DNA from: Lunatibacter salilacus
Lineage (GTDB): Bacteria; Bacteroidota; Bacteroidia; Cytophagales; Cyclobacteriaceae
Length of the DNA: 64,000 bases
Direction of reading: 5' to 3'
NCBI RefSeq assembly: GCF_009797935.1
Contig: NZ_VOLC01000021.1
Span: 55,874-119,873, forward strand
This document shows positions 1 to 8,952 of this stretch, one piece after another. The notes under the pieces were generated by a model. The model saw only the letters and a program-made list of their open reading frames with translations. It was not told where the DNA came from and made no database searches. Numbering within the stretch: the first letter of the stretch is position 1; each line of letters begins with the position of its first letter. Made by a program: the position numbers and the translations under genes.

Positions 1-272
1 TCATGGGAAAGAAGGTGCTCTTTGACGTGCAAAGTACAGCTGCCGGAAGGAGCGACTATGTATTCGAAATCTCCAAAGTTTTTCATAAAGAGTTCCCCGG
101 CATCCTTTCCATATTGTTCATATCCCGAATTGGCCATTGGCTGACCACAGCAGGTCTGATCCATGGGGTATGTTACATCTACTCCAAATTTCTCCAACAA
201 CTCCAACGAAGCGATGGCCGCAGAAGGGTAAAACTGGTCTACATAGCAGGGGATAAATAGTCCTACGTTCAT
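1..272 (-). CDS. lutA: LutA-type (Fe-S)-binding oxidoreductase subunit, partial (3' end outside window)
   Basis: Reading leftward from an ATG at 272, the frame is open to the window edge and begins MNVGLFIPCYVDQF. It contains the cysteine-rich CCG motif TCCGQPMANSGY (residues 45-56) and the later PSGSC motif, both typical of LutA/YkgE, the cysteine-rich subunit of the LutABC complex that oxidises L-lactate to pyruvate. About 90 residues are visible of a family length near 240. LutB and LutC would be expected beyond the left edge. The link to lactate is metabolically coherent because the rhamnose genes from 9 kb on generate L-lactaldehyde and L-lactate. The opposite strand has a shadow reading frame with no recognisable features. 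Confidence 0.85.
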   Translation of the reverse strand, partial: MNVGLFIPCYVDQFYPSAAIASLELLEKFGVDVTYPMDQTCCGQPMANSGYEQYGKDAGELFMKNFGDFEYIVAPSGSCTLHVKEHLLSH

Positions 273-409
273 TAGGGTTATATTACAGGTTTTAAACCAA
301 GACAAGGAGGTAAAGTTTACCTTTGGTTCATAAAGATACTTATCAAAATAGTCAGGTTCAAAGATATCGTGTTATTTAGAAATACTGTCCTGTACTATGC
401 TGTTGAAAA

Positions 410-645
410 ATTTGATATTCGTTGATATTGGATATTGATGGATATTATGAGGTAAATGAAATATGGTGGATATACGGTAGAAACATGGCCTACGGCCGAA
501 ATAGGGTGGAAATAGGACGTTATCGAAGAAAGAAATTGAAATATGGTAGATATACGGTAGAAACATGGCCTGTCGGCCGAAATATTGGGGAATTGATACT
601 TGCAGAAAATGTATATTGATATTGGGACTGGATTGAAATATGGTT
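410..645. repeat. composite intergenic repeat, locus 1 (GATATT array plus GGCC-N-GGCC palindromes)
   Basis: This gene-free stretch carries several GATATT words at 8-12 base spacing and two near-identical modules, each running from ATATACGGTAGAAACATGGCC into a short spacer and then GGCCGAAATA. The core GGCC(TAC)GGCC or GGCC(TGTC)GGCC is a small palindrome. The same module occurs in the opposite orientation near 3.6, 4.1 and 15.0 kb. Reading frames here are artefacts of the repeat. The rest of the gap, to about 870, shows nothing recognisable. Confidence 0.7.
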
Positions 646-876
646 GAAAAATGGCCCAAGACCTAAATAGAGCGGTAATATTCGATGTCGAAAAATATAA
701 TTTTGTTATCGGCCCCGTTAGGGGTCAGATGTGGGTAGAATGGATCGATTTTTCTTCCCAGTTTTGGCGCCCAAGAAGGTTGAAATAGCATTACCTCTCC
801 GCCAAAACCCGAGTCTATTAGTGTTAGCAACACACAGAACGTTGATTTACGGAGCTCTAGATAAACGAACGTTGCT

Positions 877-1332
877 TCAATTTTGAATTTCTACTGAAAT
901 TTCCTGTTGGGCAAATTCGTTTGGAATAATGCCAAAGCAGTAGATAACCCCTCTTCCTGTAAAATCAGAAATATCAATTTTTATTTTATACTCCAGGTCG
1001 GTATCGCCTATTCTATAAAACCCCTGATCCCTAAAAATGGGAAACCCCATAGATTCAAATCGAGTGGCTAACAGAAAAAAGTTACTGAAATCAACTTCCG
1101 GAAGCTCGACGTTGCAGGAAGCGAGTACTTCAAAATCTTCTGGGTTAGTGATCCTCATGCTGTTTTGTTGTGAAAAACTATCCTCAACGTTTTCATCCAA
1201 GCAGGTAAACGAATACATCCAATAGCTGTCTACCGGTATTTCAGTTACTGTGGGCTCTTCTTGACTTTCAACGCATGAAATCAAAAGCGTTAAGAAAATC
1301 AAATAACTTACTTTTGACTTAGGTTTTTTCAA
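877..1332 (-). CDS. small lipoprotein of unknown function (cassette member A)
   Basis: A 151-residue protein with a lipoprotein signal peptide: charged MKKPKSK start, hydrophobic stretch, then lipobox LLISC with Cys20 as the probable lipidated residue. The mature part is acidic and contains three cysteines, one in a conserved-looking RGVIYC motif near the C-terminus. No enzyme motif is visible. It lies 145 bases downstream of a second lipoprotein gene on the same strand. A decayed fragment resembling its C-terminus sits at 2012-2146, so it appears to belong to a duplicated two-gene cassette. Likely anchored in the outer membrane or periplasmic face; function unknown. Confidence 0.7.
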   Translation of the reverse strand: MKKPKSKVSYLIFLTLLISCVESQEEPTVTEIPVDSYWMYSFTCLDENVEDSFSQQNSMRITNPEDFEVLASCNVELPEVDFSNFFLLATRFESMGFPIFRDQGFYRIGDTDLEYKIKIDISDFTGRGVIYCFGIIPNEFAQQEISVEIQN

Positions 1333-1477
1333 TTTATTGGTTTTTCAGGTCCTAAACTAATGATACGAAAAAATTTTAGATGTTTTAAAATTCAAATTTT
1401 CTCATTTAGAGCTTTCGATTTAATCTTTCTGCGACCGCAATCTTCAATTTAAAAGAGTAAACGTGCGGAACGGAACT

Positions 1478-1984
1478 TCAATCAACAGGCTTGAATAATA
1501 GGTATTTCCTTGGATCATGAAACAAAGCAAGTCCTTTAGTTGAGATTTGATACAAATACACTTTTTTCATTAACTCAATATATAAATATCCATCAGGGGT
1601 TTCACCTGCATAGGTGCTAGGCGCAAATAGAGAGAGGTCAATCTTGTTTGCTTCCAGCGGCGGCAGAAGAACGTATTCCCTCCAAACAATATTAGATGAA
1701 GTAAACCCCTCCAAAACGCCATCTTCCTTAAAAGTCAACGTAAAGCTCCTCTCCTGGCTATCTTCCGCCAACTTTATTGTATTCCGAGTCGCATCCACAA
1801 AACCTATCAGCTTCCATTTTGTGCTAATCAAGGGAAGAGAGGAATAGTCCTGGTTGTTGGAAATTTGGCTTAAAAAAACCTCTCCCTCCGGTAATTCTTC
1901 GCCCTGACATCCTTGTAGTAGAAGTAGAATAAAAAATACTCCCAAAATAAAGACCCAATTTAGACCGAAAACTATTAGCTTCAT
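1478..1984 (-). CDS. small lipoprotein, META/lipocalin-like length (cassette member B)
   Basis: A 168-residue lipoprotein with signal peptide ending in the lipobox LLQGC (Cys26). The mature protein contains TKWKLIGFVD near residue 55 and ends in a KGLALFHDPRKYLLFKP block that is shared with the next gene (2204-2713). The shared pattern SLPLISTKWKLIGFV / SLDLIETEWQLIGFV and the common tail show the two are paralogues produced by tandem duplication. The W-x-L-x-G-F core resembles small secreted beta-barrel lipoproteins common in Bacteroidota, but I cannot name a function. Confidence 0.75.
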   Translation of the reverse strand: MKLIVFGLNWVFILGVFFILLLLQGCQGEELPEGEVFLSQISNNQDYSSLPLISTKWKLIGFVDATRNTIKLAEDSQERSFTLTFKEDGVLEGFTSSNIVWREYVLLPPLEANKIDLSLFAPSTYAGETPDGYLYIELMKKVYLYQISTKGLALFHDPRKYLLFKPVD

Positions 1985-2011
1985 TTTTTATTTATTTAAT
2001 TAAAATCCATT

Positions 2012-2146
2012 TTACCTCACTTCAATGGAAACCTCCATATCCACCGTTACCGGAACCCGATTAATTATTCCCGCATCTTTTACAAAAGAGCAGTATGTTC
2101 CGCGAGGAACTGATTCGTTTTCGGGATTTTCATCCCAAAATTCGCT
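2012..2146 (-). pseudogene. decayed fragment of a cassette-A lipoprotein
   Basis: Between the two B-type lipoprotein genes the minus strand reads 44 codons without a start, directly after an in-frame stop. The end is PVTVDMEVSIEVR preceded by RGTYC. This resembles the C-terminus of the gene at 877-1332, which has RGVIYC and ends EISVEIQN. Position and similarity fit an A-B / A'-B' tandem duplication in which A' has lost its 5' part. The similarity is short, so this is a tentative call. Confidence 0.4.
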
Positions 2147-2203
2147 TTCTTATTTTCATATTATGTGTGGAAAGGGATGATTTCTTTACATGACCCTCTT
2201 AAA

Positions 2204-2713
2204 TTAATGGGGAGAATTATTTGTTTCCCCCGGTTTGAATAACAGGTACTTTTGCGTATCATAATGTAGAGCGAGTCCTTTTGTCGAGATTTGATACGTA
2301 TATACACTGTTCATGGAAGCTATAAAAGGATCATCATCTGGAAATCTGGCCGCTTCTGTGATATCCCTGAAATCGGAAACGAGCAGTTGTTTATTTGTTA
2401 ACGTATAGCTTCCGTGTGTCAGATTGGCCGCCGTGCGACCCGAGACCACACCACCCACATGAAAAGTAAGCGTATACCCGCCGGGTGCTTGGGGTAATCT
2501 TATGCGGCTCCCATTTACAAACCCGATAAGTTGCCATTCGGTCTCTATCAAATCAAGAGAGACGTAGTCCGTATTATCCGGAATTTGGGTCAACCGCTTT
2601 ACGTCCGCACCCTCTCCGTCCGGAAGTGCACTTTCCTGACATCCAACTATCAATAGCAGTAACATTACTACCAAATAATGCCTTTGGAGAATATATCTGG
2701 AAAGTGGATTCAT
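2204..2713 (-). CDS. small lipoprotein, paralogue of 1478-1984 (cassette member B')
   Basis: A 169-residue protein with a signal peptide and lipobox LIVGC (Cys25). Its mature part carries ETEWQLIGFVNGSRI and a YTYQISTKGLALHYD tail block, both matching the upstream paralogue in order and spacing. This is a diverged duplicate, not a recent copy. It is the promoter-proximal gene of the leftward lipoprotein group. Function unknown; probably a membrane-anchored small beta-rich protein. Confidence 0.75.
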   Translation of the reverse strand: MNPLSRYILQRHYLVVMLLLLIVGCQESALPDGEGADVKRLTQIPDNTDYVSLDLIETEWQLIGFVNGSRIRLPQAPGGYTLTFHVGGVVSGRTAANLTHGSYTLTNKQLLVSDFRDITEAARFPDDDPFIASMNSVYTYQISTKGLALHYDTQKYLLFKPGETNNSPH

Positions 2714-2977
2714 ATTAAAGCGGGTTTATTTGACATGTTAGCATTTTGGCATTGTTGGGTTGGCCAAGTGCATAAACCATACGATCCAATCAGCAAGGCA
2801 GGAAACGATACACTCTCAACCTCAAGTATAGTAATGGTATATATTCCTGACGAAATATTATCCGATACTGCTACAAGGTAAATAAAGAAACTGATCAAAG
2901 ACAATCAGTTGAAGGAATCTACAATAAATTCGGAAAGAAGATTAAAAAAATATTGATGACAAATTCAGCTAAATGCG

Positions 2978-3433
2978 ATGTCAAATACAAGCCAAAAATC
3001 TAAAAAAATGAAAAAGCACATGCCTACTTCCAGAAACCCTTTTATTGTGATTTTATTGATGATGTCCTTCCTGATATTTTCTTGTAACAACGACGACGAG
3101 CCAGGGGGAGTGGAACTCTACCAAGGCACTTGGAGTGGAACTTATTCAGGCGATGTTGACAACGGCACTTGGTCGGTACAAATCAATGAAATGGGCGGTA
3201 TTTCAGGTACTGCCACCTCCACTGTGATGTCCATGAATTACGGGCTTACGGGAACCGTAAATTCCGACGGAGACTTTCTTGCAACCTCTGGATCCGCCAC
3301 CACCGGAACGACCTTTACCGGAGTGCTTACTGCTACGAACGGGCAGGGAACTTGGGAAAACAATCAGTCGGGATTATCCGGAATCTGGTCAGGAAACAAG
3401 CTGGGGGAATCCGGAAATGGAATAAGTTTTTGA
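2978..3433 (+). CDS. glycine-rich small lipoprotein
   Basis: A 151-residue product (143 residues or fewer if an internal ATG at 3008 or 3020 is used). The signal peptide ends in LIFSC followed by the acidic NNDDEPGG linker typical of surface-exposed Bacteroidota lipoproteins. The mature part is a low-complexity beta-rich domain of repeated G-T-W-S-G elements (QGTWSGTYSG, NGTWSV, GQGTWENN, SGIWSG), a pattern seen in small calycin-like barrels. No catalytic residues are visible. It is transcribed away from the leftward lipoprotein cluster. Confidence 0.7.
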   Translation: MSNTSQKSKKMKKHMPTSRNPFIVILLMMSFLIFSCNNDDEPGGVELYQGTWSGTYSGDVDNGTWSVQINEMGGISGTATSTVMSMNYGLTGTVNSDGDFLATSGSATTGTTFTGVLTATNGQGTWENNQSGLSGIWSGNKLGESGNGISF

Positions 3434-3574
3434 ATCTATTTAGTTTCTCCGACATCCAAACAGAATTTGTCGATTAAGGTGACAGTAAAGAGAAAAGGTA
3501 CCTCTTGTTATATTGTCTGTTTCGCATAGCTTTAGGCCATAATTTGATCCGCTAAGGTCCGATTTCTATTGTAT

Positions 3575-3650
3575 TTCTACAATGTTTTGGCCGTAGGCCA
3601 TATCTCAACCTTATTTCGGCCCATAGGCCTAACTTGCCTGACGGCAGGTT
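3575..3650. repeat. composite intergenic repeat, locus 2
   Basis: Contains TTTTGGCCGTAGGCCATATCTC followed 17 bases later by ATTTCGGCCCATAGGCC, two GGCC-spacer-GGCC palindromes in the same orientation, then the inverted repeat CCTGACGGCAGG. The same elements recur near 4.1 and 15.0 kb and, inverted, near 0.5 kb. The remainder of the gap 3434-3759 holds nothing recognisable. Confidence 0.6.
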
Positions 3651-3759
3651 TCCAGCAAATTCACGAAGATATTTTCTTCTTATATATAATAAAAATCAAA
3701 GGCCTTTGTAAATTCAAACTATATTGTTAGGAATAATCAAATCAATTTCGATTAATTAG

Positions 3760-3912
3760 ATGAGAAAAAAGCGGTTTGTATACCAACCTTCCAATGGGCA
3801 ATTTATAACCCGAATGAGCTTTGTGAACGAAAAAGGTTTGAATATGGCGTTTGTTGATTTTGAAAATGAGGATAAACTAAATTTTGTTAGTTTTAAAATT
3901 GATAGAGAATAA
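3760..3912 (+). CDS. 50-residue small protein of unknown function
   Basis: An ATG-started 50-codon frame, MRKKRFVYQPSNGQFITRMS at its start and ending FKIDRE. It is basic at the N-terminus and acidic with aromatic residues in the second half (MAFVDFENEDKLNFVSF), and has no membrane segment. A strong hairpin terminator begins four bases after the stop codon, which argues that the frame is a genuine transcription unit. It sits between two copies of the intergenic composite repeat. No family recognised. Confidence 0.5.
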   Translation: MRKKRFVYQPSNGQFITRMSFVNEKGLNMAFVDFENEDKLNFVSFKIDRE

Positions 3913-3915
3913 AAA

Positions 3916-3950
3916 GCACCGCCAGTTTTTTACGTGGCGGTGCTGGTTTT
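3916..3950 (+). terminator. rho-independent terminator after the 50-residue gene
   Basis: Nine-base perfect stem GCACCGCCA / TGGCGGTGC with a 10-base loop, followed by a T-rich run. It lies immediately after the stop of the small gene. Confidence 0.75.
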
Positions 3951-4069
3951 CGTCATAGAAGCAGCAATTTTGTACGCAATAAATAGTCGGAGTACTTTAT
4001 ATTACCCCCTTTTCGAGCAACCGCTTTAGTCGGGATTTCCGCTTATTTTCGACTTTGTCCATAGACCCT

Positions 4070-4226
4070 ATTTCAATATAATTTCGGCCGTAGGCCATAC
4101 CTGCCGGCAGGCTCGTTTCTACAAAATCTCCCCGATATTTCAATTTACTTCCAATATCAATTAATATCTAATATCCACTAATATCAATTCACCAATATTT
4201 CGGCCGATAGGCCATATTTCAATTCA
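4070..4226. repeat. composite intergenic repeat, locus 3
   Basis: Two palindromic modules (TTTCGGCCGTAGGCCATA and ATTTCGGCCGATAGGCCATA) flank a run of AATATC words (AATATCAATTAATATC, then AATATCCACTAATATC) at about 10-12 base spacing. A perfect 12-base palindrome CCTGCCGGCAGG follows the first module. The element reaches the 3' end of the GMC oxidoreductase gene. Confidence 0.7.
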
Positions 4227-5969
4227 TCACCCAATATTCTTTTTACTCAACTGATCAATAATATACTCTGAAGTTCGGATAGACAATGCCATAATGGTCC
4301 AAGTCGGGTTCTTGTCGGCCTGGGAAACGAAGGATCCGGCATCCACGACAAACAGGTTTTTACACTCATGGGCCTGGGCATATTTGTTGAGCACGGAGGT
4401 TTTCGGGTCGTCTCCCATTCTGGAAGTACCCACCTCGTGAATGATCCTGCCGGGTGCAGCCAATCCGTACTGGGTTTCGGTTCCGGGCTTGTTGCCCAGA
4501 ATTTTTGCCCCCATCGCCGTGAATATCTCCTCAAAGGTATCCTGCATATGCTTGGCCTGCTTCACTTCATGCTCTGTCCACTTATAGTGGAAGCGCAGCA
4601 CGGGAATACCAAACTTATCCACCACATTGGGGTCAATTTCGCAATAGTTGTCATATTGGGGCACGCTTTCTCCCCGGCCCGCAATGCCGATGGTGGCACC
4701 GTACACGCTGCGGATATCTTTTTTCAGACCTGCACCATATCCTCCGTTGGTACCTGGATTTCCAAATTCATCTTTTATGTTCTGCCGCATACTATCCATA
4801 CCAAAGCCGAAGCCATAATTTGGCATACGCATTCCCCCTCCAAATTCTAAGTGGTAACCTCGGGGGAAATCTAATTTTTTGTTATCCAGCCACCAAGGCG
4901 TATACACGTGCATGGAGCCAGTCCCATCCTCATTATATTTGTCTCTTCCCAGAAATTCCGGCACCAACGCTGATCGGCTGGCACCTGTGGAATCATGTAG
5001 ATATCTTCCAAGCGTTCCACTACTATTGGACAGCCCATTGGGATGCTTTGGGGAGCTGGAATTCATCATGATTCTGGCTGTCTCACAGGCTGATGCACCA
5101 AGAACTACTACTCTTGACTTGAGCTTATATTCCTGCATGTCCACTTTACTCACAAAGGAAATTCCCGTGGCCTCTCCGTTTTCATTTGTGGTAACTTTTC
5201 GGACCATCGCATAAGTGTACAGGTCTACATGGCCTTTTTTGATGGCAGGCTTAACCAATACTGTACCGGCTGAGAAATCCGCATACACCTGACAGGCCCT
5301 GTTACACTGGGCGCAGAAGAAACAAACACCCCGCTCATTGTTGACGGGACGGGTCAAGATGGAAATCCGGGAGGGAATAACCGGGATATTGGCTTTTTTG
5401 CCACCCCTCATAAATGCAAGTTCGTGTAGTCTTGGCTTGGGAGGAGGAAGGAAAAATCCGTCCGGCTCGTTCCGTATTCCCTCTTTGGTACCAAAAACAC
5501 CCACAATTTTATCCACCCTGTCATAGTAGGGTTTTACATCATCATAGCTGATAGGCCAGTTATCTCCTAAGCCGTCAATGCTTTTTCGTTTGAAATCATC
5601 CGGACCAAAGCGCAGCGATATTCTACCCCAGTGGTTTGTACGGCCGCCCAACATACGTGCCCGAAACCAATCGAACTGAGTGCCGTCCTTTCTGGTATAG
5701 GGTTCACCTTCAATTTCCCAACCTCCATAAGCCGCATCAAAATCCCCGAAATCCCGAACGGTACTCGCCCCTCGTCGAGGAGATTCCCAAGGGTATCGCA
5801 TCTGGGTTCGGTATTCTTCTAGTGCCGGGTCGAAGTCGCTACCCGCTTCTACTACGGCAACACTCAGCCCAGCCTCCGAAAGGATTTTGCTGGCCATTCC
5901 CCCTCCCGCACCGGAGCCCACGATAATGGCGTCATATACTTCTGTCGATGATTTGATTTCAAAACTCAT
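4227..5969 (-). CDS. GMC-family FAD-dependent oxidoreductase
   Basis: A 580-residue protein with an N-terminal dinucleotide fold (IIVGSGAGGG, residues 15-24, then VVEAGSDF) that binds FAD. The middle holds GRTNHWGR and the cysteine-rich CFFCAQCNRAC. The C-terminal GMC domain carries HEVGTSRMGDDP with the family's active-site histidine region, and a final FAD-contacting VVDAGSF...NPTWTIMALS block. Members oxidise alcohol groups of sugars, polyols or sugar acids and pass electrons to a cytochrome or quinone. Related Bacteroidota enzymes usually pair with a gluconate-2-dehydrogenase subunit-3-like gene; none is adjacent here. It is divergent from the sugar-acid dehydratase, so a role in the same oxidative sugar route is plausible but inferred. 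Confidence 0.85.
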   Translation of the reverse strand: MSFEIKSSTEVYDAIIVGSGAGGGMASKILSEAGLSVAVVEAGSDFDPALEEYRTQMRYPWESPRRGASTVRDFGDFDAAYGGWEIEGEPYTRKDGTQFDWFRARMLGGRTNHWGRISLRFGPDDFKRKSIDGLGDNWPISYDDVKPYYDRVDKIVGVFGTKEGIRNEPDGFFLPPPKPRLHELAFMRGGKKANIPVIPSRISILTRPVNNERGVCFFCAQCNRACQVYADFSAGTVLVKPAIKKGHVDLYTYAMVRKVTTNENGEATGISFVSKVDMQEYKLKSRVVVLGASACETARIMMNSSSPKHPNGLSNSSGTLGRYLHDSTGASRSALVPEFLGRDKYNEDGTGSMHVYTPWWLDNKKLDFPRGYHLEFGGGMRMPNYGFGFGMDSMRQNIKDEFGNPGTNGGYGAGLKKDIRSVYGATIGIAGRGESVPQYDNYCEIDPNVVDKFGIPVLRFHYKWTEHEVKQAKHMQDTFEEIFTAMGAKILGNKPGTETQYGLAAPGRIIHEVGTSRMGDDPKTSVLNKYAQAHECKNLFVVDAGSFVSQADKNPTWTIMALSIRTSEYIIDQLSKKNIG

Positions 5970-6226
5970 TGTGGATTACTTATTTGGTCTATTATTATTT
6001 TTCGTGGCCTAATATAGGTAACAACTTTTTATTGAAAATTGATTTGCGAGGATTTTATCAAATAAAATTTTAATTTCGGGATATCAACCACTAACCTTAT
6101 ACGGCAAAAAACCGGAATAGTACTACATGTCAATTTAGGGGGATTCCCTTCCTTTACCACAGGTCTTGGTAACGAATCGATCAAACCTGTATTTTGACCA
6201 TTAATCAAAAAAATAACCTTATTACT

Positions 6227-7942
6227 ATGAAAGAATCTACAAGGAGAAGCCAAGGCTGGTTTGGCAAGACAGGAAAAGACGGGCTGATATACAGGTCTTG
6301 GTTTCAGAAGCAGGGAATTCCAACCCATGAAATGGCCGGAAAGCCCATCATTGGAATTTGCAACACCTGGTCTGAACTGACACCTTGTAATTCTCACTTC
6401 CGTGAGTTGGCGGAATTTGTAAAAAAAGGAGTTTTGGAAGCTGGGGGCTATCCTGTGGAATTTCCTGTAATGTCCCTTGGCGAAACCGTAATGAAACCCA
6501 CCGCCATGCTGTTCCGGAATTTGGCCAGCATGGATACGGAAGAATCCATCCGTGCTAATCCACTTGATGGAGTAGTGTTACTTTGTGGCTGTGACAAGAC
6601 AACACCTTCCTTGGTGATGGGGGCCTGTAGCGTGGATATTCCTACCATAGTCGTTTCTGGCGGACCGATGCTGACTGGAAGATATCGAGGGCGTCAAATC
6701 AGTACCAGTGATATTTGGAGGTTCAGCGAGGATTCTAGAGCCGGAAAAATTAATCAGGAGGAATTGTTTGAAGCCGAAAGGGGCCTGTGCCGCAGTGACG
6801 GCCACTGTGGGGTGATGGGAACTGCCTCTACGATGGCCTGTATGGTGGAATCTCTCGGACTAACACTTCCAGGAAATGCCGCTATACCCGCACCCGATAC
6901 CGGAAGGAAAATCCTAGCACACCTCTCCGGAATGGAGATAGTAAAGATGGTGGAGAATGACATTAAGCCCAGTGATATCCTCACCCGGGAGGCGTTTGAA
7001 AATTCCATTATGGTAAATGCCGCAATCGGCGGATCCACCAATTTTGTAATTCACCTTCTGGCAATAGCAGGAAGAATAGGAGTTGACTTGACATTGGATG
7101 ATTTTGACAAATTCTCACAAAATATCCCGCTAATGGCTAATCTACAGCCATCCGGCATGTATTTTATGGAGGATTTTTACTACGCAGGTGGTCTGCCACC
7201 AATTATTCGGCAATTAAAAGACCACCTGAACAACGAGTCCATAACAGTTACCGGAAGAGGAATTGGGGATGTCAACTCCATTTTCTTTGACTACAACGAG
7301 GAAGTAATAGCGGGAATTGATAAGCCGTTTAATCCTACCTCTGGCATCGTTGTCCTGAAGGGAAACCTTTGTGAGACAGGTGCCATCATTAAGCCATCTG
7401 CAGCAAGTCCGGAACTGATGAAGCATACGGGAAAAGCAATAGTTTTTGAAGATATTGACGATTATAAAAATAAGATAGACGATCCTGACTTGGACATTGA
7501 TGAGACTTCAGTAATGATCCTTAAAAATGTTGGTCCAAAGGGATATCCCGGTATGCCTGAAGTAGGTAACATGGGCTTGCCTCCTAAGGTATTGGCAAAA
7601 GGAATAACCGATATGGTCCGAATTTCAGATGGGCGTATGAGTGGAACAGGCTTTGGCACGGTGGTCCTTCACGCAACCCCCGAATCCGCTGAAGGGGGTA
7701 ATTTTGCCGTAGTTCAGACTGGAGACATGATTGAATTGGATGTTCAGGCGCGAAAACTTAATGTTTTGGTATCGGATGAAGAACTGGATAGGCGCAAGGC
7801 AGCATGGAAGCGACCAGCGCCTCTAGTCGAAAGAGGATACGTAGGTCTGTATATAAAGCACGTTGAACAGGCTAATTTGGGAGCTGATTTGGATTTCCTT
7901 AAAGGTAGCTCCGGAAGTGAGGTCTCCAAAGATTCCCATTAA
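6227..7942 (+). CDS. IlvD/Edd-family sugar-acid dehydratase
   Basis: About 571 residues from the ATG at 6227, preferred over the upstream codon at 6194 because homologues begin close to the RSQGWFG segment. The protein carries the IlvD/Edd Fe-S cluster signature: cysteines in GICNTWSELTPC, CGCDKTTPS and GHCGVMGTAS, plus GGSTN and the C-terminal DGRMSGTGFGTVVLH. The opening GWFGKTGKDGLIYRSW is typical of the pentonate/hexonate branch (arabinonate or xylonate dehydratase) and not of branched-chain amino acid DHAD. The reaction is dehydration of an aldonate to a 2-keto-3-deoxy acid. It lies 91 bases upstream of an SDR gene on the same strand, which suggests a non-phosphorylative sugar-acid branch beside the rhamnose operon. 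Exact substrate not determinable. Confidence 0.85.
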   Translation: MKESTRRSQGWFGKTGKDGLIYRSWFQKQGIPTHEMAGKPIIGICNTWSELTPCNSHFRELAEFVKKGVLEAGGYPVEFPVMSLGETVMKPTAMLFRNLASMDTEESIRANPLDGVVLLCGCDKTTPSLVMGACSVDIPTIVVSGGPMLTGRYRGRQISTSDIWRFSEDSRAGKINQEELFEAERGLCRSDGHCGVMGTASTMACMVESLGLTLPGNAAIPAPDTGRKILAHLSGMEIVKMVENDIKPSDILTREAFENSIMVNAAIGGSTNFVIHLLAIAGRIGVDLTLDDFDKFSQNIPLMANLQPSGMYFMEDFYYAGGLPPIIRQLKDHLNNESITVTGRGIGDVNSIFFDYNEEVIAGIDKPFNPTSGIVVLKGNLCETGAIIKPSAASPELMKHTGKAIVFEDIDDYKNKIDDPDLDIDETSVMILKNVGPKGYPGMPEVGNMGLPPKVLAKGITDMVRISDGRMSGTGFGTVVLHATPESAEGGNFAVVQTGDMIELDVQARKLNVLVSDEELDRRKAAWKRPAPLVERGYVGLYIKHVEQANLGADLDFLKGSSGSEVSKDSH

Positions 7943-7958
7943 ATTTACGAGTAAGACT

Positions 7959-8003
7959 TAAAAGCCTCCGTAATCCGGTTTTGGATATTCCCGGGGGTTT
8001 TTA
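7959..8003 (+). terminator. possible terminator after the dehydratase gene
   Basis: AAAAGCCTCCG and CCGGGGGTTTTTATTTTT form an imperfect stem with a long loop followed by T-rich sequence. It would separate the dehydratase from the SDR gene at least partly. Weak. Confidence 0.35.
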
Positions 8004-8033
8004 TTTTTCCTAACCATCAAATTAACCTATTAC

Positions 8034-8813
8034 ATGAATAATAACAAGCAGGACGTGGCTATAGTCACCGGAGCCGGAGTAGGAATTGGTCTGGCCATCG
8101 TCCGAGAATTGGCAAAATCCGGAGCAAAAGTCATCCTGAACGACGTGGAACTTTCTTTAATTGCGGACGCTGTTTCAGAAATCAACGCTGAATTTCCCGG
8201 ATCTTGCGTAGGATTGCCTGGAGATGCCTCTGATCCTGCCTTTATACAAGAAATGGTTGATGCGGCTGTGAATCATTTTGGTGGACTTACCATCGCGATT
8301 CCAAATGCAGGGATCACCATCTATGGAGAATTTCTTTCCTTTACCCCGGAGGATTTCAGACGGGTCACCCAGTTAAATTTGGGAGGCAGTTTTTTTCTGG
8401 CCCAAGCTGCTTCCAAGCAAATGATCAAACAAGGAAAAGGAGGATCAATTCTTTTCATGTCCTCCGTTACCGGACATCAGGCCCATAAAAACCTAGCCGC
8501 CTATGGCATGACCAAGGCTGGTTTGGAATTGCTGGCCAAAACGCTCGTAGTAGAACTTTCCCAGTACGGAATTACTGTAAATGCCGTGGCTCCAGGGGCC
8601 ACAGTGACAGAAAGGACTTCCACGCAAGAGGATTTTGTTGGAATATGGTCCGATATCACGCCTCTGGGCAAACCTGCCTATCCAGAGGATATTGCCCAAG
8701 CAGTGGCATTTCTGGTTTCTGGAAAAGCCCGACATATTACAGGACAGAGCCTAGTGATTGATGGGGGCTGGACGTCGACAAGTCCTTCTCCCTACAAAAA
8801 AGAGGCGAATTAA
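8034..8813 (+). CDS. short-chain dehydrogenase/reductase (SDR)
   Basis: A 259-residue classical SDR. It has the cofactor motif TGAGVGIG (residues 12-19), the NAG motif (91-93), a catalytic serine in MSSVTG (143-144), Tyr157 and Lys161 in YGMTK, and a C-terminal GQSLVIDGGWT. The ND at the end of beta-2 fits NAD(H) preference. Next to a sugar-acid dehydratase the likely role is oxidation of a sugar or 2-keto-3-deoxy sugar acid, as in non-phosphorylative rhamnose, fucose or arabinose routes. This is context-based; SDR substrates cannot be read from sequence alone. Confidence 0.8.
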   Translation: MNNNKQDVAIVTGAGVGIGLAIVRELAKSGAKVILNDVELSLIADAVSEINAEFPGSCVGLPGDASDPAFIQEMVDAAVNHFGGLTIAIPNAGITIYGEFLSFTPEDFRRVTQLNLGGSFFLAQAASKQMIKQGKGGSILFMSSVTGHQAHKNLAAYGMTKAGLELLAKTLVVELSQYGITVNAVAPGATVTERTSTQEDFVGIWSDITPLGKPAYPEDIAQAVAFLVSGKARHITGQSLVIDGGWTSTSPSPYKKEAN

Positions 8814-8952
8814 AATCCTAAAATTCTCTTATCGTGACGTGTAATTCGAACAGAAAAACTCCTGCTTTTTTGGTTGAATTAGTAGTTCCTGAACAAAAAA
8901 AGTGAAAGTCTTTGTTAAATATGCATAATAACAGCACAGAACAGGACAGTTA

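Noticed and set aside
3..260. 85-residue plus-strand frame at the left edge
   Set aside because: It is antisense to the lutA fragment, whose CCG motif and start codon are convincing; the plus frame has no recognisable features.
372..659. Frames on both strands with repeated tyrosine/glycine or serine/phenylalanine runs
   Set aside because: They are translations of the composite AATATC/GGCC repeat and share its periodicity; no start or domain evidence.
2710..2904. Overlapping short frames on both strands between the lipoprotein genes
   Set aside because: No signal peptide logic or conserved pattern; they overlap each other and the promoter region of both lipoprotein groups.
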